From Flavobacteriales bacterium (GTDB lineage Bacteria > Bacteroidota > Bacteroidia > Flavobacteriales_F > PHOS-HE28), in contig JADJTW010000031.1 of NCBI GenBank assembly GCA_016710965.1, forward strand, positions 682,001-746,000: a DNA stretch of 64,000 nucleotides, given 5' to 3'. Below are positions 40,289 through 47,935 of this stretch, in pieces. Made by a program: the position numbers and the translations under genes. Under the pieces are notes generated by a model that was not told the origin of the DNA, ran no database searches, and saw only the letters and a program-made list of their open reading frames with translations. Position 1 is the first letter of the stretch; each line of letters starts with the position of its first letter.

Positions 40289-43219
40289 ATGGCCTACGAG
40301 CACAAAGACATCGAGCAGAAGTGGCGCACCGAATGGGCGAAGCGCGGAACCTATCGCGTGGAGAACGATACCACGAAGCCGAAGTACTACGTCCTGGACA
40401 TGTTCCCCTACCCGAGCGGCGCGGGCCTGCACGTGGGGCACCCGCTCGGCTACATCGCCAGCGACATCGTAGCGCGCTACAAGCGGCACTGCGGCTTCAA
40501 TGTGCTGCACCCCATGGGCTACGATAGCTTCGGACTGCCCGCCGAGCAGTACGCCATCCAGACCGGCCAGCATCCCGCGAAGACCACCGAGGTGAACGTC
40601 GCGCGCTACCGCGAACAGCTGGACAACATCGGCTTCAGCTTCGATTGGAGCCGAGAGGTGCGCACCAGCGACCCTTCCTTCTACAAGTGGACGCAGTGGA
40701 TCTTCCTGCAACTCTTCGATAGCTGGTACGATGCGAAGCAGGACAAAGCACGACCCATCTCAGAGCTGATCGCGCACTTCGAAACGAAAGGCGCCGAAGG
40801 GCAGGACGTTTCCATCCTCACAGGCGATGTCGAGGAATTCGTCGGCTCCTTCAGCGCGCAGGAATGGAAGTCGTTCGATGAACGCACCAAGCAGATGGTG
40901 TTGCAGCATTTCCGCCTGGCCTACCTCGGCGATGCGTGGGTGAATTGGTGCCCGGCACTGGGCACCGTGCTGGCCAACGACGAAGTGAAGGATGGCGTGA
41001 GCGAACGCGGCGGTCATCCGGTGGAACGCAAGCGCATGCCGCAATGGAGCATGCGCATCACGGCCTATGCCCAGCGCCTGCTCGATGGATTGGACGCCCT
41101 CGACTGGAGCACTTCGTTGAAGGAGGCGCAACGGAATTGGATCGGCAAGAGCGAAGGCGCCAGCGTGCGCTTCACCGTGGGCAACGACTTCATCGAGGTC
41201 TTCACCACACGGCCCGACACGCTCTTCGGCGTCACCTTCATCACCCTCGCACCGGAGCATGTGCTCGTAGGCAAGTACACCACGGACGACCGTCGCGCGG
41301 AGGTGGAGGCTTACGTGAAGTCGGCCAGCAACCGCAGCGAACGCGAACGCCAGACGGAAGTGGACAAGGTGAGCGGTGTGTTCACCGGATCCTACGCGAA
41401 GCATCCCTTCACTGGTGCCGAGATCCCGGTATGGGTGGGCGACTATGTGCTCGCTGGCTATGGCACCGGCGCGGTGATGGCCGTGCCCGGCGGCGATCAA
41501 CGCGATTGGCGCTTCGCAAGTCATTTCGGTTTGCCGATCATCGCCGTCACGGAGGGCGCGGACATCACCAAGGGCGCCGATGAGAGCAAGGACGCCACCA
41601 TCTGTAGCGAAGGATTCCTCAAGGGCTTGAAAGTGCCCGATGCGATCCGCCGCGCAGTGCAGGAACTGGAGAAATTGAACGCGGGTGCGGGCCGCATCAA
41701 CTTCCGCTTGCGCGATGCGGCCTTTGGTCGCCAGCGCTATTGGGGCGAGCCGATCCCGATCTACTACAAGGACAATGTGCCTTACGCCTTGCCCGTAAGC
41801 GAGCTTCCGTTGAAGCTGCCCGAAGTGGACAAGTTCCTTCCGACCGAGGACGGCGAACCACCATTGGCGCGCGCAGCGAATTGGAACTATCAGGGCCATC
41901 CGCTGGAGACGACGACGATGCCCGGTTGGGCGGGCAGTAGCTGGTACTTCCTGCGCTACATGGATCCGAAGAACGAAGGCCGCTTCGCATCACCGGAGGC
42001 CATCAACTACTGGCAGCAAGTTGACCTGTACGTGGGCGGGAGCGAGCACGCCACCGGCCACCTGCTCTACTTCCGTTTCTGGACCAAGTTCCTGCACGAC
42101 CGCGGCTGGATCAACTTCGATGAGCCCGCGAAGAAGTTGGTGAACCAGGGGATGGTACAAGGGGTGTCGGCAATGGTGCATAGCCTCAGGTTGGTTGTTC
42201 AAACCCGGGATGCTGCGGGAAGGGTAAATGGCATCAGCCCGGTGAATGGTCATCCACGAGTGTTCGTTTCGGCCAATAAGAAATTCAAGGATGATTCTCA
42301 GAACGTACACGGTATCGATCGCTTGCTCGAGGCTGGCGTTGATTATCGTGAATATGGTGTGTCCAAGGAAGATTTTGCATTCACCTCTGACCTTCACAAT
42401 GCGCCGATTGAATTATTGAGTGAACAAGGAGCACTTGACCAGGAGAGGTTCCTCTCTTGGTTAAAGCATGGTGACGATTCTCCTTGTGTCTTGCTGACCG
42501 AACCCGATGGCACGTTCCTATGCCAAGCGGTGGTCGAGAAAATGTCCAAGTCGAAGTTCAACGTGGTGAACCCCGACGACATCATTTCGAAGTACGGCGC
42601 CGACACCCTTCGCCTTTATGAGATGTTCCTCGGCCCCTTGGAGCAGAGCAAGCCGTGGGACACCAACGGCATCGAAGGCACCTTCCGTTTCCTGCGCAAA
42701 TTCTGGAACCTGTTCTACGAGAGCGATGTGTTCAGCGTGAGCGATGAGGCGCCCACGAAGGCGGAGTTCAAAGTGCTGCACGCCACACTGAAGAAAGTGA
42801 CGGAGGACATCGAGAAGATGAGCTTCAACACGAGCGTGAGCCAGTTCATGATCGCAACGAACCAACTGGGCGAGCTGAACTGCCACAAACGCGATGTGCT
42901 GGAGCCATTAGTGGTCGTCTTGGCGCCTTTTGCGCCGCATATCGCGGAGGAGTTGTGGGAGAAGCTTGGGCACGCTGACAGCGTTACAGGAGCGAAATGG
43001 CCCCAATGGGATGCCCATTACCTGGTGGAGGACAGCTTCAGCTACCCCATCAGCTTCAACGGCAAGACGCGTTTGCAACTGGAGTTCCCCATCGGCCTGA
43101 GCAAGGAAGAGGTGGAGGCACAGGTACTTGCGAACCCCGAGGTGCAAAGCCGCTTGGAGGGCAAAGCGCCCAAGAAGGTGATCGTGGTGCCCAAGCGCAT
43201 CGTGAATATCGTTGTCTGA
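40289..43219 (+). CDS. leuS: Leucyl-tRNA synthetase
   Basis: A 976-aa class I aminoacyl-tRNA synthetase. The HIGH motif is H48-V-G-H, the editing (CP1) domain has F-T-T-R-P-D-T-L-F-G and A-V-M-A-V-P-G-G-D-Q-R-D, and KMSKS is at about 751. The long helical insert after W-Y-D is normal for Bacteroidota. Between L-V-N-Q-G-M-V-Q-G (about 618) and V-E-K-M-S-K-S lie some 130 residues, longer than I expect and only faintly like the usual leucine-specific region. The bases here are much less GC-rich (26/60 at 42361-42420 against 38/60 at 41881-41940), as if replaced by foreign DNA. The frame is intact, so the enzyme is presumably functional. Confidence 0.96.
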   Translation: MAYEHKDIEQKWRTEWAKRGTYRVENDTTKPKYYVLDMFPYPSGAGLHVGHPLGYIASDIVARYKRHCGFNVLHPMGYDSFGLPAEQYAIQTGQHPAKTTEVNVARYREQLDNIGFSFDWSREVRTSDPSFYKWTQWIFLQLFDSWYDAKQDKARPISELIAHFETKGAEGQDVSILTGDVEEFVGSFSAQEWKSFDERTKQMVLQHFRLAYLGDAWVNWCPALGTVLANDEVKDGVSERGGHPVERKRMPQWSMRITAYAQRLLDGLDALDWSTSLKEAQRNWIGKSEGASVRFTVGNDFIEVFTTRPDTLFGVTFITLAPEHVLVGKYTTDDRRAEVEAYVKSASNRSERERQTEVDKVSGVFTGSYAKHPFTGAEIPVWVGDYVLAGYGTGAVMAVPGGDQRDWRFASHFGLPIIAVTEGADITKGADESKDATICSEGFLKGLKVPDAIRRAVQELEKLNAGAGRINFRLRDAAFGRQRYWGEPIPIYYKDNVPYALPVSELPLKLPEVDKFLPTEDGEPPLARAANWNYQGHPLETTTMPGWAGSSWYFLRYMDPKNEGRFASPEAINYWQQVDLYVGGSEHATGHLLYFRFWTKFLHDRGWINFDEPAKKLVNQGMVQGVSAMVHSLRLVVQTRDAAGRVNGISPVNGHPRVFVSANKKFKDDSQNVHGIDRLLEAGVDYREYGVSKEDFAFTSDLHNAPIELLSEQGALDQERFLSWLKHGDDSPCVLLTEPDGTFLCQAVVEKMSKSKFNVVNPDDIISKYGADTLRLYEMFLGPLEQSKPWDTNGIEGTFRFLRKFWNLFYESDVFSVSDEAPTKAEFKVLHATLKKVTEDIEKMSFNTSVSQFMIATNQLGELNCHKRDVLEPLVVVLAPFAPHIAEELWEKLGHADSVTGAKWPQWDAHYLVEDSFSYPISFNGKTRLQLEFPIGLSKEEVEAQVLANPEVQSRLEGKAPKKVIVVPKRIVNIVV

Positions 43220-43269
43220 TGGCCAGGTACTTGGGCGCGGATCGGCACCCGCTTTGCGTTCCCAGGGGC

Positions 43270-44085
43270 ATGGCACGCACCACAACCATCCTATTCGCAG
43301 GTATCGGACTGCTCACCATGGCCTTCTCGCAAGCCGACAGGGCCGTGGACCCCCCCTCCAACGAGGTATTCCCGTTGCGAACCGTCAAGCATGATGCTTT
43401 CCGCCCCGGCGAGAAGCTCACCTATGTGGTCCACTATGGCTGGGTGAATGCCGGTGAAGCGGTGGTTGAGTTGAAAGAGGCCGAACGCGATATCCAAGGT
43501 CGCAAGGTGTGGCGCGCGGTGGGCACGGGCCGAAGCCTTGGTGCCTTCAATACGTTCTTCAAGGTTGAGGATCGCTATGAGAGCTACTTCGATGCCCAAG
43601 GGGTTTTTCCATGGGTCTTCATGCGTCGCGTAAGCGAGGGCGGTTACGACTTCTCGCAGGACTACATGTACCACCAGCACAAGCGCGAAGTGGTCACCCA
43701 GGACAAGGAGGCGTACAAGGTGCCCGGCAGCGTGCAGGACATGCTCAGTGCCTTCTACTACGCTCGCACGATCGACTTCAGCAACGCGAAGCCCGGCGAT
43801 GTGTACACGATCGACTGCTTCCTGGACAACGAACTGTGGCCATTGCGCATGAAGTTCATGGGCAAGGAGACGATCAAATTGCGCAACGGCAAGTACCGCT
43901 GCATGAGATTCCAGCCCGTTGTGCAGGAGGGCCGAGTCTTCAAGGGCAACGACGACCTGAATGTGTGGATCACCGACGACGGCAACAAGATACCCGTGCT
44001 GGCGCAGGCGAAAGTGCTCGTGGGTTCGATCAAGATGGAGCTGAGCGCCTACGAGGGGCTCGCGCATCCGATCGCGAAGCAGTAA
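43270..44085 (+). CDS. DUF3108 domain periplasmic protein
   Basis: A 271-aa protein with a signal peptide (MARTTTILFAGIGLLTMAFS-Q). The body matches DUF3108: G-E-K-L-T-Y-V-V-H-Y-G-W-V-N-A-G-E-A, then D-R-Y-E-S-Y-F-D, S-A-F-Y-Y-A-R, and a P-V-V-Q-E-G-R-V-F region near the end. The domain is a beta-rich fold resembling lipoprotein-carrier folds, and its function is unknown. An ATG at 43219 overlapping the leuS stop would add 17 residues before the signal peptide, so the later start is preferred. A strong terminator follows. Confidence 0.85.
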   Translation: MARTTTILFAGIGLLTMAFSQADRAVDPPSNEVFPLRTVKHDAFRPGEKLTYVVHYGWVNAGEAVVELKEAERDIQGRKVWRAVGTGRSLGAFNTFFKVEDRYESYFDAQGVFPWVFMRRVSEGGYDFSQDYMYHQHKREVVTQDKEAYKVPGSVQDMLSAFYYARTIDFSNAKPGDVYTIDCFLDNELWPLRMKFMGKETIKLRNGKYRCMRFQPVVQEGRVFKGNDDLNVWITDDGNKIPVLAQAKVLVGSIKMELSAYEGLAHPIAKQ

Positions 44086-44104
44086 CACCCGATCGTGGGA
44101 ACGG

Positions 44105-44147
44105 AGCGGATCGCCCCGGCCATTGTGCCGGGGCGATCCGCTTATTT
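44105..44147 (+). terminator. Strong intrinsic terminator after the DUF3108 gene
   Basis: AGCGGATCGCCCCGGC and GCCGGGGCGATCCGCT form a perfect 16-bp stem with a 6-base loop (CATTGT), followed by TATTT. It closes the leuS-DUF3108 unit. Confidence 0.85.
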
Positions 44148-44149
44148 GC
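44143..44149 (+). promoter_or_regulatory. TATTTGC, possible -7 element of the M23 gene, fused to the terminator tail
   Basis: The T-tract of the upstream terminator merges with TATTTGCCC, 6 bases before the ATG of the M23 peptidase. It resembles the TAATTTGC at 12173. Confidence 0.35.
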
Positions 44150-44155
44150 CCTTCC

Positions 44156-45424
44156 ATGAGGGCTTGGGTGAAGGTTGCGATCGCCGCCAGTGGGCTTGCC
44201 GCCGCTGGCTACGTGCTGATCGGTGTGGATGTGAGGCCGCACGAGGAATACGTTGAGGAACTTCCTGTCGAAGAGGAGTCCCTGCCTCTGCCAGCCCCTG
44301 AGGCCTATGGCATACCCATGACGGGAATGTCGTTGCGCGAGGGCGTGGTGCGCACTGGCGCCACTTTCGGCGATCTGCTCGGAGCTCAGGGCGTTCCTAT
44401 GGCATCCGTGCATAAGTTGGTGGAGCGCGCACAGGGGGTCTTCGATGTACGCAAGCTCAGAGCAGGTCATCCCTACGCATTCCTTTCGCCGGATACCGCG
44501 CCGACGCACCCGAGCTATTTCGTGTACGAGGCTGATCCGGTCCAGTACTATGTCTTCAAGCTCACCGACAGCCTAGGCGTATCGTTGCGTAAGCGGCCCG
44601 TGACGGTGAGCGAGCACGGGGTCAGTTGCGCGGTGACGGGCGCATTGTACAACGACATCGCCACAGCAGGCGGCGACCCAGCGCTGGCGATGCTGCTCTC
44701 CGAAGTATTCGCGTGGACGGTCGACTTCTACCGCATCCAGAAAGGCGATGTGTTCACGGTCGTGTACAGCGAGCAGACCGTGGAAGGTGAGCGCGTTAGG
44801 CAGCCCGAGGTACTTGCTGCTCGCTATGTGAGCGGAGGCAAAGTGCTGGAGGCGTTCAACTTCAGCGACGCCGCGTCCGGATTCTTCGACGCCGAAGGCA
44901 ACAGTTTGCGCAAGGCCTTCCTGAAGGCGCCGCTCAAGTTCAGCAGGGTCTCATCGGGCTTCAGCCACCGCCGCCTGCATCCTGTGCAGAAGATCTTCAA
45001 GGCGCACCTGGGCACCGACTACGCCGCGCCTTACGGAACGCCCATCCTCGCCGTAGGTGACGGCGTGGTGGCGGAGGCGGGGCGCACCGGCGGCAATGGC
45101 AACTATGTGAAGATCCGGCACAATGGATCCTACACCACGCAATACCTCCACATGCGGAAGATCCTCGTGCGAAACGGACAGCGTGTGAGCCAGGGCGATG
45201 TGATCGGCGAAGTAGGCAGCACTGGTCTGGCCACCGGCCCGCACGTCTGTTTCCGGTTCTGGAAGAATGGCGTTCAGGTGGACCCCAGGCGGGAAACCTT
45301 TCCCAGCGCAGAGCCTGTGCCCGAGGACCAGCGGACAGCCTTCAATAACCGGCGGGACAGCCTTCAGGTGCAGTTGGACGAAGCGGAACTTGCCGTAGCG
45401 CGTGGCGCGGTGGTGAATTTCTGA
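44156..45424 (+). CDS. M23 family (LytM-type) peptidoglycan peptidase
   Basis: A 422-aa protein with an N-terminal membrane anchor or signal, an OapA/LysM-like adaptor region (V-R-T-G-A-T-F-G-D-L-L) and a C-terminal LytM domain (about 275-390). Zinc ligands are H-L-G-T-D (H-x-x-x-D). The active-site HxH reads G-P-H-V-C-F-R-F, with Cys at the second position, a variant I recall in Bacteroidota M23 proteins. Y-L-H-M is also present. It probably cleaves peptide cross-links in the periplasm. The 3' end overlaps the convergent SDR gene by 61 bases. Confidence 0.92.
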   Translation: MRAWVKVAIAASGLAAAGYVLIGVDVRPHEEYVEELPVEEESLPLPAPEAYGIPMTGMSLREGVVRTGATFGDLLGAQGVPMASVHKLVERAQGVFDVRKLRAGHPYAFLSPDTAPTHPSYFVYEADPVQYYVFKLTDSLGVSLRKRPVTVSEHGVSCAVTGALYNDIATAGGDPALAMLLSEVFAWTVDFYRIQKGDVFTVVYSEQTVEGERVRQPEVLAARYVSGGKVLEAFNFSDAASGFFDAEGNSLRKAFLKAPLKFSRVSSGFSHRRLHPVQKIFKAHLGTDYAAPYGTPILAVGDGVVAEAGRTGGNGNYVKIRHNGSYTTQYLHMRKILVRNGQRVSQGDVIGEVGSTGLATGPHVCFRFWKNGVQVDPRRETFPSAEPVPEDQRTAFNNRRDSLQVQLDEAELAVARGAVVNF

Positions 45425-46062
45425 GCGGCGAGTTCCAGGATGCCCGAATATTGATGCGTGCCACCTGTGCGAATGGTGGCGGCGTTCAACAATGCCTGCG
45501 CCAGCACATCGTGGGGCATGGGCTTCATCCGAGGGGGCAGCAACCACGCGATGGCCTTCAAAACCACGATGCCAATGCGCTCACCCACGCGCTTCTCACG
45601 ACGTGGCCCTGTGAGGATGGAGGGTTGGAAAATGTGCAGCGTAGGCAGGGCCAGCGCTTTGAGCCCTTCCTCCATCTCGCCCTTCACGCGGTTGTAGAAG
45701 ATCGATGACGAAGCGTTGGCTCCCATCGCGCTCACTACGCAGAACTCCGGCACGCCCTGCGCCTTCGCCCACCGGCCCAAGCCCAGAACAAGGTCCTTGT
45801 CCACATGGATGAACCTGGCCTTATCGCCACCCACGTTGCGTATGGTAGTGCCCAGGCAGCAGATGACAGCATCCACGGGTTCGTTGCGAAGGGCGGCCAG
45901 CAGGTCATCACCGGGTGCCAGCCATTGCTCCAGCTTCGGATCTATAGGCAACGGCTTCCGCGTGAGGGCGATAACCTGCCTGATGCGGTCATCGCGAAGG
46001 GCGCGATCCAGTACGGTGGACCCGATGAGGCCGGTAGCCCCGACCAGCAGAATGCGCTGCAT
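45364..46062 (-). CDS. NAD(P)-binding SDR-type oxidoreductase (HTATIP2-like)
   Basis: A 232-aa Rossmann-fold protein: R-I-L-L-V-G-A-T-G-L-I-G-S-T-V binds the dinucleotide, and D-A-V-I-C-C-L-G-T-T closes the second strand pair. V-V-S-A-M-G-A-N plus Y-N-R-V-K-G-E-M (Y-x-x-x-K) is the catalytic pair. It resembles atypical SDRs such as TIP30/HTATIP2 and YwnB-like proteins. The substrate is unknown. It diverges from the frameshifted membrane-protein gene across a 73-base AT-rich region. Confidence 0.88.
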   Translation of the reverse strand: MQRILLVGATGLIGSTVLDRALRDDRIRQVIALTRKPLPIDPKLEQWLAPGDDLLAALRNEPVDAVICCLGTTIRNVGGDKARFIHVDKDLVLGLGRWAKAQGVPEFCVVSAMGANASSSIFYNRVKGEMEEGLKALALPTLHIFQPSILTGPRREKRVGERIGIVVLKAIAWLLPPRMKPMPHDVLAQALLNAATIRTGGTHQYSGILELAAQKFTTAPRATASSASSNCT

Positions 46063-46085
46063 TTGAACAAAAGTCGGGATGAGTA

Positions 46086-46115
46086 TTGTTTATATCATAA
46101 ACTTATCTATGTTTG
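46086..46115 (+). promoter_or_regulatory. Bacteroidota-type promoter: TTG, 19 bp, TATGTTTG
   Basis: TTG (46086-46088) and TATGTTTG (46108-46115) are spaced as in the -33/-7 promoter of Bacteroides and Flavobacterium. It is the clearest canonical promoter in the window, embedded in an AT-rich patch, 20 bases before the ATG at 46136. Confidence 0.65.
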
Positions 46116-46135
46116 TCCCATCAATCACAACAACC

Positions 46136-46471
46136 ATGGAACAGGACCTCACCCCTGAACAGAGCCTGAAGCTGATCGAAAGCATGATCGGCCAGGCGAA
46201 GAGCTTTCACCGCATGAGCTTCTACTTCCTCTTGTGGGGGGTGTTGCTCATTGGGGCCATGCTCACCGAGTACATCATGATCGCCGTGGGCCATCCGGTC
46301 TATGGGAAGTCGTGGGGGGTGGTCGGCCTCATTGGGGGGATCACCTCTGCGGTGCATGGTGCGCGCGAGGGAAAGAAGGAAGGCGTCTCCACTGCAATGG
46401 ACCGCGTGATGATGTGGTTATGGTCGGCCTTCGTCATCACCATGATCGTTACGATCGTCGGCTCGGGGTAA
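46136..46471 (+). CDS. Membrane protein, N-terminal part of a frameshifted gene
   Basis: 111 residues read before a TAA: a cytoplasmic N-terminus (MEQDLTPEQSLKLIESMIGQ) and three transmembrane helices. The sequence then carries on in another frame as V-S-G-G-G-T-P-A-G-S-I-L-V-L-T-G-L-P-T-F, the continuation expected for this Bacteroidota membrane-protein family (about 190 aa). A G4 run (C-T-C-G-G-G-G-T-A) sits at the break. One extra G, or a -1 slip on it, would restore the frame. It pairs with the winged-helix regulator downstream. Confidence 0.75.
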   Translation: MEQDLTPEQSLKLIESMIGQAKSFHRMSFYFLLWGVLLIGAMLTEYIMIAVGHPVYGKSWGVVGLIGGITSAVHGAREGKKEGVSTAMDRVMMWLWSAFVITMIVTIVGSG

Positions 46472-46716
46472 GCGGCGGCGGCACTCCGGCAGGGTCGATC
46501 CTGGTGCTCACCGGTCTGCCCACATTCGTTTCCGGCCAGCTCATGCGATTCAAGCCGTTGATCTTCGGGGGCATCCTGTTCTGGGTAATGGGCGCCCTCT
46601 CCTACTTCGTTGAACCGGCAATGATCACTTGGTTGTACATCGGTGCCATGCTCTTCGGCTACGTGATACCGGGCTACATGTTGAAGCGTCAAGAGGATGG
46701 CCTTCGCACCGCTTGA
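46472..46716 (+). pseudogene. C-terminal part of the frameshifted membrane protein
   Basis: Read in the frame of the 46716 stop, this part gives G-G-G-T-P-A-G-S-I-L-V-L-T-G-L-P-T-F, then two to three helices (P-L-I-F-G-G-I-L-F-W-V-M-G-A-L-S-Y-F; M-L-F-G-Y-V-I-P-G-Y-M-L-K). It has no start of its own. It overlaps the winged-helix gene by 20 bases. Confidence 0.65.
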
Positions 46717-46984
46717 TCCCGTCCTGCATAACCAGCTCCGCCTCGGGGTGGTGAGCTTGCTGGTGGCTGCCGAGGAGGCCGACTTCAACTTCTTGCTGGA
46801 GAAGACCGGCGCCACACGCGGCAACCTGAGCGTGCAGATCACCAAGTTGAAGGACGCCGGTTACATCCGAGTGGAAAAGAGCTTCAAGGACAACTACCCG
46901 AACACTTCCTGTTCGCTCACGCCACAAGGACTGTCCGCCTTCGAGCGGTATGTGAAGGCGATCAAGGAATACCTGGGCAAATAA
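46697..46984 (+). CDS. Small winged-helix transcriptional regulator (HTH_34/MarR-like)
   Basis: A 95-aa DNA-binding domain: L-R-L-G-V-V-S-L-L-V-A-A-E-E-A-D-F-N-F-L-L-E-K-T-G at the first helices, recognition helix in T-R-G-N-L-S-V-Q-I-T-K-L, and wing in G-Y-I-R-V-E-K-S-F. This one-domain type commonly sits with a small membrane protein in Bacteroidota, as here, and may respond to or control it. The ATG lies inside the end of the membrane-protein gene (20-base overlap). Confidence 0.9.
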   Translation: MAFAPLDPVLHNQLRLGVVSLLVAAEEADFNFLLEKTGATRGNLSVQITKLKDAGYIRVEKSFKDNYPNTSCSLTPQGLSAFERYVKAIKEYLGK

Positions 46985-47108
46985 TCGCATCCTGCATCGG
47001 CAGGGACTTGACAGGATCCGTCGATAGCCGTTCAGGGTCTGTCGAAATTTTGGAACTGCTGGGTGCGCGGCCCGTTCACAGGGCCATACCGAACGAACCA
47101 CCCCATCC

Positions 47109-47234
47109 ATGGAAACCAAGCACCGCACCCTCATCCAGGCCGCTGTCCTGCTCATCGTGCTCGTGTTCGTAGCCACCGGCCACGCCACCGATCGCAAATC
47201 CGACACCACCGCACAGGTGGTGCGGACCGAATAG
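47109..47234 (+). CDS. Possible 41-aa secreted or membrane peptide
   Basis: METKHRTLIQAAVLLIVLVF begins a basic start plus hydrophobic helix, followed by A-T-G-H-A and a polar tail (D-R-K-S-D-T-T-A-Q-V-V-R-T-E). A perfect terminator hairpin lies 28 bases after the stop. No family is recognised and the promoter is unclear, so the call rests on the signal-like helix and the terminator. Confidence 0.45.
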   Translation: METKHRTLIQAAVLLIVLVFVATGHATDRKSDTTAQVVRTE

Positions 47235-47259
47235 AACCAACTCCATACACCATAGCTTC

Positions 47260-47287
47260 AAGGCCGCGCCCCGTAAGGCGCGGCTTT
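47260..47287. terminator. Intrinsic terminator between convergent genes
   Basis: GCCGCGCC (47263-47270) and GGCGCGGC (47277-47284) form a perfect 8-bp stem around CCGTAA, followed by TTT on the plus strand and flanked by A/T on the other side. It can serve both the small plus-strand ORF and the minus-strand CpeT-like gene. Confidence 0.75.
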
Positions 47288-47294
47288 GCTGCGT

Positions 47295-47912
47295 TCAGTA
47301 CCTGGGACGTTTGATGAAGATGTAGCCGCCTCTCTCCGCGCCCCACACCTGCACTCCCGCATCATTGTACCCGCGGTCCCAGCTCACCATTCGGTTGCTG
47401 AACAAGCTCACTTCGCTGGTGGCATAGGAGGCGCCGCCACGCTTGTTGGGGCAATCCCGGCCGTTGGTGCTTCCCACATAAACATCACCTCTACGCTGCA
47501 GCGAGATCGTGCAGCCATCAAGCAGATCGAGCGAATCGGAACGCAGCGCATCGAGCTTCACGGGGTCGGCGTAAGCGCCGAAATAGGCCTCACCGCTCCT
47601 GATCGTGAGGATATCACTGGTGAAGGTGCTATCGTTCACTTGCTGAAGGTGGTACACGCGCTGACGGTAGGGCTTCGCCTTGCTGTCGGCCGTGGCCTGC
47701 TCCACGTACAACCAGGCCCCGTCCTTGCGCTTGCCCCAGATGCGCTTCATTTCAAGCTCGATCTCGAAGTAGTTCGTATCGGCCTTTGCCTGCTCGGCAC
47801 TGGTGTAGGAACCTTCCATGGCAACCACGAGCAATTCGAGGGCGGCAGAGCGCTGGCCGTATCCCATCAACGGGCAGAGAAGTGCAAGAGCGCACAAGCA
47901 TTGGAAACGCAT
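47295..47912 (-). CDS. CpeT/CpcT (DUF1001) family protein
   Basis: A 205-aa protein with a signal peptide (...L-M-G-Y-G-Q). The family hallmarks are W-L-Y-V-E-Q-A, P-Y-R-Q-R-V-Y-H-L and D-G-C-T-I-S-L-Q-R-R-G, then G-S-T-N-G-R-D-C-P-N and F-S-N-R-M-V-S-W-D-R-G. In cyanobacteria CpcT/CpeT attach bilins to phycobiliproteins. Here there is no phycobiliprotein and a signal peptide sends it out of the cytoplasm, so a different, unknown role is likely. It is 20 bases below the TMTC-like gene. Confidence 0.85.
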   Translation of the reverse strand: MRFQCLCALALLCPLMGYGQRSAALELLVVAMEGSYTSAEQAKADTNYFEIELEMKRIWGKRKDGAWLYVEQATADSKAKPYRQRVYHLQQVNDSTFTSDILTIRSGEAYFGAYADPVKLDALRSDSLDLLDGCTISLQRRGDVYVGSTNGRDCPNKRGGASYATSEVSLFSNRMVSWDRGYNDAGVQVWGAERGGYIFIKRPRY

Positions 47913-47927
47913 GACGATCGATTTCGG

Positions 47928-47935
47928 GCAAGCTA
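47928..47935 (-). promoter_or_regulatory. TAGCTTGC, possible -7 element of the CpeT-like gene
   Basis: It overlaps the stop codon of the upstream gene and lies 15 bases before the ATG. It is a partial match to TAnnTTYG. Confidence 0.3.

Noticed and set aside
47007..47012. TTGACA as a sigma-70-type -35 box
   Set aside because: No matching -10 sequence lies 17 bases downstream, and Bacteroidota promoters use a different -7 element.
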